Below, piece by piece: positions 36,117 to 39,282 of a stretch of 39,282 nt of DNA. Source of the stretch: Alphaproteobacteria bacterium 65-37 (GTDB lineage: Bacteria; Pseudomonadota; Alphaproteobacteria; Reyranellales; Reyranellaceae); contig MKRV01000023.1 in assembly GCA_001897995.1 (NCBI GenBank), positions 1-39,282 on the forward strand, written 5' to 3'. The notes beneath the pieces are model-generated. The model did not search any database and was not told the DNA's origin. It saw only the letters and a program-made list of their open reading frames with translations. A program made the position numbers and the translations under genes. The number at the start of each line of letters is the position of its first letter. The stretch's first letter is position 1.

Positions 36117-36135
36117 CGCCCGACGGAAGCGGGCG
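36117..36135 (+). promoter_or_regulatory. Leader hairpin upstream of the symporter operon
   Basis: Arms CGCCCG / CGGGCG enclose a seven-base loop in the predicted leader of the DUF4212-symporter message. It is a short but fully GC stem. Together with the downstream hairpin at the ribosome site it suggests a structured leader. Confidence 0.4.
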
Positions 36136-36214
36136 ATGGGGGAGTAAGCGTAGCAAACGGGGGTAACCCACAGGGTCGAACCCGGCTCATCGCGACAGCT
36201 TGTATGAAGCGGCG

Positions 36215-36235
36215 CCTCCATCGTGACTTTGGAGG
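36215..36235 (+). promoter_or_regulatory. Hairpin that can hide the ribosome binding site of the DUF4212 gene
   Basis: CCTCCA (36215-36220) pairs perfectly with TGGAGG (36230-36235) over a nine-base loop. TGGAGG is the Shine-Dalgarno sequence for the ATG at 36245 (9 bases downstream), so the closed hairpin would block translation of the DUF4212 gene and, by coupling, possibly the symporter. Confidence 0.55.
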
Positions 36236-36244
36236 AACGTTAGC

Positions 36245-36514
36245 ATGGCGGAAAGCAAACTGACGGCCCAGCAACAGGCCGCCTATTGGGAAAAGACGCG
36301 CGGTCTGATGCTGGTGATTCTCGCCGCATGGTTCGTCTTCAGCTTCCTCATTCATTTCTGGGCGCCGCAGCTCAATACGATCCGAATCCTGGGATTTCCG
36401 CTGGGCTACTACATGGCAGCCCAAGGGTCGCTGATCGCGTTCGTGCTGATGTGCGTGTGGAACGCCAGGGCGCAGAACCGGATCGACCGGGAATTCGGCG
36501 TCCAGGACGAGTGA
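36245..36514 (+). CDS. DUF4212 protein, small subunit of sodium:solute symporter
   Basis: An 89-residue membrane protein with two hydrophobic helices (about 20-42 and 50-72). It matches DUF4212: YWEKTRGLMLVILAAWFVFSFLIHFWAPQLNTIRILGFPLGYYMAAQGSLIAFVLMCVWNA, and ends with a charged cytoplasmic tail. This family is almost always encoded directly before a VC_2705-type sodium:solute symporter and is taken to be its accessory subunit. The symporter ATG follows 20 bases after the stop. The ribosome site GGAGGAAC is strong but lies in a possible hairpin. Confidence 0.93.
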   Translation: MAESKLTAQQQAAYWEKTRGLMLVILAAWFVFSFLIHFWAPQLNTIRILGFPLGYYMAAQGSLIAFVLMCVWNARAQNRIDREFGVQDE

Positions 36515-36534
36515 CGGGTTAGGGGAGAACGACC

Positions 36535-38424
36535 ATGGCCGCGATACAAGGCGGGTTCCTCGCCAACCTAGGGCGGGTTTACGCCATCTACACCGGAGCC
36601 TTCGTCGGCTTCACCATCTTCATCGGCATCCTTGAGCTGTTCGGCGTGCCGAACCGCATTCTGGGCTACCTCTTCATCTTCCTGACGCTCGGCGTCTACG
36701 CGCTGATCGGCTGGCTGGCCCGCACGGCCGAAGTGAACGAATACTACGTCGCAGGCCGGGTCGTGCCGGCCTTCTACAACGGCATGGCGACGGGCGCGGA
36801 CTGGATGAGCGCCGCCTCGTTCATCGGCATGGCGGGCTCGCTCTACTTCGGTGGCTACGGCGGCCTTGCCTTCGTGCTGGGCTGGACCGGCGGCTATGTG
36901 CTGGTGTCGATCCTGATGGCACCGTACCTGCGCAAGTTCGGCCAGTTCACGGTTCCGGACTTCTTCAGCGCCCGCTACGGCGGCAACCTGGCGCGCGGCC
37001 TTGCCGTCATCGTGCTGATCACCGCGTCGTTCACCTACGTGGTGGCGCAGATCGTCGGCGTCGGCATCATCACCGCCCGCTTCCTCGATATCGGCTTCCA
37101 GGTCGCCTGCTTCGTCGGCCTCATCGGCATCCTGCTCTGCTCGATGCTGGGTGGCATGAAGGCGGTCACCTGGACCCAGGTCGCGCAGTACATCATCCTG
37201 ATCATCGCCTACCTGATCCCGGTCGTCGTCCTGTCGGCCAAGGTCACCGGCGTGCCGATCCCGCAGATCATGTATGGTCAGGCGCTCGAGAAGATCGAGG
37301 CCTTCGAGAAGACCTTCGGCGTGGCCCAGCCCTATGCCTCGGCCTTCACCGATGCCCGCGGCAACTACAGCCCGACGGCGATGTGGAACTTCTTCGCGCT
37401 GATCCTCTGCCTGATGGTCGGCACGGCGTCGCTGCCGCACATCCTGATGCGCTACTTCACCACGCCGTCGGTCAAGCAGGCCCGCGATTCGGTGGCGTGG
37501 TCGCTGTTCTTCATCTTCCTCCTCTACTTCACGGCGCCGGCCTATGCCGCCTTCGCGAAGCTCGAGGTCTACCAGAACGTGATCGGCCAGCCGATCGCCA
37601 AGCTGCCGGCGTGGGTTGCCTCGTGGGGCAGCATCGGGCTGGTCGGTGCCTGCGACACCGCGCAGGCGGCCGTCAACTTCGCACTCTGCAAAGGCGTCAC
37701 CGGCAACGGCGACGGCATCTTGCAGCTTTCGGAGTTCCGACTGCATACCGACGCCGTCGTGCTGGCAACACCGGAGATCGCCGGTCTTCCCTACGTGATC
37801 TCGGGCCTCGTCGCGGCCGGCGGCCTGGCCGCCGCGCTATCGACGGCGGACGGTCTGTTGCTGGCCATCGCCAACGCGTTGAGCCACGACATCTACTACA
37901 AGATGATCGACCCGAACGCCGACACCAAGCGTCGCCTCATCATCAGCCGTGTCCTGCTGGCGCTGGTGGCGGTGGTCGCCGCTTACGTCGCCGGCACTCT
38001 GGGCGCCGACATCCTGTTCCTGGTGTCGTGGGCCTTCTCCATCGCCGCGGCCGGCCTGTTCGCAGGCCTGGTGCTCGGCATCTGGTGGAAGCGCGCCGGC
38101 GACGCCGCCGGCGTGTGGGGCATCGTCGTCGGCTTCGGCCTCTGCATGTTCTTCCTGATCACGACCGAGTTCTACGGCCCGTGGGTCAAGGCGAACCTGA
38201 GCTGGCTGGGCGACATCAACATCGTCAAGATCCGTGGCCGCGATGTCGCCTACATCTGGGGCATCAACAACATCTCGGTCGGCATCTTCGGCATTCCGGC
38301 CGCCTTCCTCGCGATGCTGGTCGCCGGTTGGGTGAGCAAGCCCGCCTCGGCGGAAATGCAGGACTTCATCGACTCGATCCGCATCCCGGCCGGGTCGGTG
38401 AGGAACGCCGAAGCCGCGCATTGA
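36535..38424 (+). CDS. Sodium:solute symporter, VC_2705 subfamily (ActP-like)
   Basis: A 629-residue SLC5-type carrier with about thirteen helices. Landmarks are YYVAGRVVPAFYNGMATGADWMSAASFIGMAG (70-101), the GGMKAVTWTQVAQYIILIIAY segment, MVGTASLPHILMRYFTTPSVKQAR and the late GLVAAGGLAAALSTADGLLLAIANALSHD with sodium-site serines. Relatives take up acetate and other short monocarboxylates. A soluble insert between helices has two cysteines and an EF-hand-like loop at residues 389-400 (TGNGDGILQLSE). It is preceded by its DUF4212 partner and lies beside CrbS/CrbR-like regulators, which control such genes elsewhere. Acetate is the leading substrate candidate. The ribosome site is AGGGGAG. Confidence 0.94.
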   Translation: MAAIQGGFLANLGRVYAIYTGAFVGFTIFIGILELFGVPNRILGYLFIFLTLGVYALIGWLARTAEVNEYYVAGRVVPAFYNGMATGADWMSAASFIGMAGSLYFGGYGGLAFVLGWTGGYVLVSILMAPYLRKFGQFTVPDFFSARYGGNLARGLAVIVLITASFTYVVAQIVGVGIITARFLDIGFQVACFVGLIGILLCSMLGGMKAVTWTQVAQYIILIIAYLIPVVVLSAKVTGVPIPQIMYGQALEKIEAFEKTFGVAQPYASAFTDARGNYSPTAMWNFFALILCLMVGTASLPHILMRYFTTPSVKQARDSVAWSLFFIFLLYFTAPAYAAFAKLEVYQNVIGQPIAKLPAWVASWGSIGLVGACDTAQAAVNFALCKGVTGNGDGILQLSEFRLHTDAVVLATPEIAGLPYVISGLVAAGGLAAALSTADGLLLAIANALSHDIYYKMIDPNADTKRRLIISRVLLALVAVVAAYVAGTLGADILFLVSWAFSIAAAGLFAGLVLGIWWKRAGDAAGVWGIVVGFGLCMFFLITTEFYGPWVKANLSWLGDINIVKIRGRDVAYIWGINNISVGIFGIPAAFLAMLVAGWVSKPASAEMQDFIDSIRIPAGSVRNAEAAH

Positions 38425-38448
38425 GCCGCGCGATCCCTTGACCTGGAG

Positions 38449-38474
38449 GAGGGCGGAGCTTCGGTTCCGCCCTC
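38449..38474 (+). terminator. Terminator-like hairpin after the symporter gene
   Basis: Perfect 9-base arms GAGGGCGGA / TCCGCCCTC enclose an eight-base loop, 24 bases after the symporter stop. The downstream small gene starts within four bases of its end, so it may be partly transcribed by read-through. Only TT follows the stem. Confidence 0.6.
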
Positions 38475-38477
38475 TTC

Positions 38478-38822
38478 ATGTTCGCCCATTTGATTTCGCC
38501 AATGAACCAACCGGATTTCTTCTGGGGCTATCTGCCCTTCTGGATCGTGAACTACGGGCTTTCGCTCGTGGCGTGGGCCTGCCTTGGTCGCTGGATGCTG
38601 TCGTTCTTCGTGCCGGCCCTGCAACCGCAGAACTACATCTGGCGATCGTTCGTCTGGCTCACCGGCTGGGCGATCGCGGCCGTCGCGTTCGTCACGCCAT
38701 CGTCGATCGGCGGGCGCTGGCTGCCGCTCGCCACCGCCTTCTGGCTGTTCTGGATCCGCACCGGCTTCTACTTCGCCATGGCCTCGGCCGGATGGACGCC
38801 GCGCCTTTCGGGGGGAGGCTGA
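38478..38822 (+). CDS. Small integral membrane protein of unknown function
   Basis: A 114-residue protein (106 if the second ATG at 38502 is used) with about three hydrophobic helices: FWGYLPFWIVNYGLSLVAWACLG, FVWLTGWAIAAVAFVTP and LPLATAFWLFWIRTGFYFAMAS. It is rich in Trp and Phe and has no named family that I recognise. It lies directly after the symporter terminator and overlaps no other gene. The next gene begins one base after its stop, so the two are coupled. Position downstream of a carrier suggests an accessory envelope role, but this is only context. Confidence 0.72.
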   Translation: MFAHLISPMNQPDFFWGYLPFWIVNYGLSLVAWACLGRWMLSFFVPALQPQNYIWRSFVWLTGWAIAAVAFVTPSSIGGRWLPLATAFWLFWIRTGFYFAMASAGWTPRLSGGG

Positions 38823-38823
38823 G

Positions 38824-39153
38824 ATGCTGCGCCATCAGGTCTTCGCCCTCGTGCTGGGCCTCGCCGTCTTCAATGGCATTTTCTCGCCGCTGGTCCATCT
38901 CGTTGCGGCATACAGCTTGATCTGGGCGCCGCCCTGGTTGCCGACCGACCCCAGCGTGACCTTCTATTTCTCGAGCTTGATCGTGGCGACGACGACCCTA
39001 CTGGTCTCCGGCGTTCCCGCCGCCCTCGTCGAGCGCGCCGTACCGGCATCGCGCGAAGCGCCCGGCCCGAACTGGATCTGGGCGGCGGGCGCGCTGGTGC
39101 TCTGCGTTCCCGCCCTGGTCCGCGTCTTGCTCATCTCGGGTGCAGTGCAATAG
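38824..39153 (+). CDS. Small integral membrane protein of unknown function
   Basis: A 109-residue protein with about three hydrophobic stretches: VFALVLGLAVFNGIFSPLVHLVAAY, VTFYFSSLIVATTTLLVSGVPAAL and WIWAAGALVLCVPALVRVLLI. The loop WAPPWLPTDPS is probably outside. No named family is recognised. The ATG lies one base after the stop of the preceding gene, so translation is probably coupled. With its neighbours it forms a run of small membrane proteins that could build one complex. Confidence 0.75.
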   Translation: MLRHQVFALVLGLAVFNGIFSPLVHLVAAYSLIWAPPWLPTDPSVTFYFSSLIVATTTLLVSGVPAALVERAVPASREAPGPNWIWAAGALVLCVPALVRVLLISGAVQ

Positions 39154-39173
39154 GCTCCGACGAGGAGGGACCG

Positions 39174-39282
39174 ATGGATCGCATCGAGTATCTCGCCGAC
39201 ATGATCGTGCGTCGCGGGTGCGCTTTTGCACTGCTGGCGATCGGGACCGTCATGCTTGGTCTCTCCTACGACTTGCTGCTCT
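39174..39282 (+). CDS. Start of a small membrane-protein gene (partial, cut by window end)
   Basis: The first 36 codons are visible: MDRIEYLADMIVRRGCAFALLA followed by a hydrophobic helix IGTVMLGLSYDLLL. A very good ribosome site GAGGAGGGA lies 4 bases before the ATG. It follows the previous small membrane protein gene by 20 bases and is likely in the same unit. The family cannot be told from this fragment. Confidence 0.7.
   Translation, partial: MDRIEYLADMIVRRGCAFALLAIGTVMLGLSYDLLL

Overview
The window is high-GC, gene-dense DNA from a free-living, probably alphaproteobacterial chromosome. The evidence is a metF operon headed by an ArsR/methyltransferase fusion with methionine synthase split into two genes, DUF992 and MipA/OmpV envelope proteins, MlaA/MlaC proteins, a pimeloyl-CoA-dehydrogenase-like gene trio, and several catabolic CoA-transferase and acyl-CoA dehydrogenase genes. 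A Reyranella-like or related Rhodospirillales/Rhizobiales organism would fit, but that is inference from gene content only. I saw no tRNA, rRNA, CRISPR array, transposase or phage gene. No gene-free stretch exceeds 300 bases; the longest are 35986-36244, 24911-25156, 29233-29438 and 13596-13800, and each holds signals that are listed.

Layout. (1) 1-13595 is a catabolic region. It holds a luciferase-like flavin oxidoreductase (partial), an SDR dehydrogenase coupled to a D-threonine-aldolase-like PLP enzyme, an MFS transporter coupled to a CaiB/BaiF CoA-transferase, a second divergent CoA-transferase, a phospholipase-D-like enzyme, an FkbM methyltransferase, a Tat-exported branched-chain-type ABC binding protein, and three acyl-CoA dehydrogenases (two tandem paralogues plus a small-subunit-like partner). 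(2) 13596-18510 has a pair of inverted REP-like elements, an AEC transporter, a DUF992 lipoprotein, a MipA/OmpV outer-membrane protein, and a divergently transcribed OmpR-type two-component system. (3) 18550-24938 is a methionine/one-carbon operon on the minus strand: ArsR-methyltransferase regulator, metF, the homocysteine half of metH, the folate/cobalamin/activation half of metH, and then a TauE/SafE exporter behind a perfect palindrome. All internal junctions overlap by 1 or 4 bases. A 16-base palindrome just upstream of the regulator is a likely operator. (4) 25157-29432 has MlaA and MlaC lipid-transport proteins, cysE, a TIM-barrel isomerase-like protein, a secreted hydrolase-like protein, and then a cluster of three large hairpins. 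(5) 29439-39282 has ettA, then an acetate-switch-like module: a giant transporter-fused hybrid histidine kinase (CrbS-like), a LuxR-type regulator (CrbR-like), an unrecognised 198-residue protein, and a DUF4212 + sodium:solute symporter pair. That pair has a long leader that can hide its ribosome binding site. Three small membrane-protein genes follow, the last cut by the window edge.

No wholly new defence or mobile system is visible. The best leads are the candidate RNA control of the symporter operon, the unknown protein inside the acetate-switch module, the duplicated large subunit in the acyl-CoA dehydrogenase trio, and the palindromic repeat elements.
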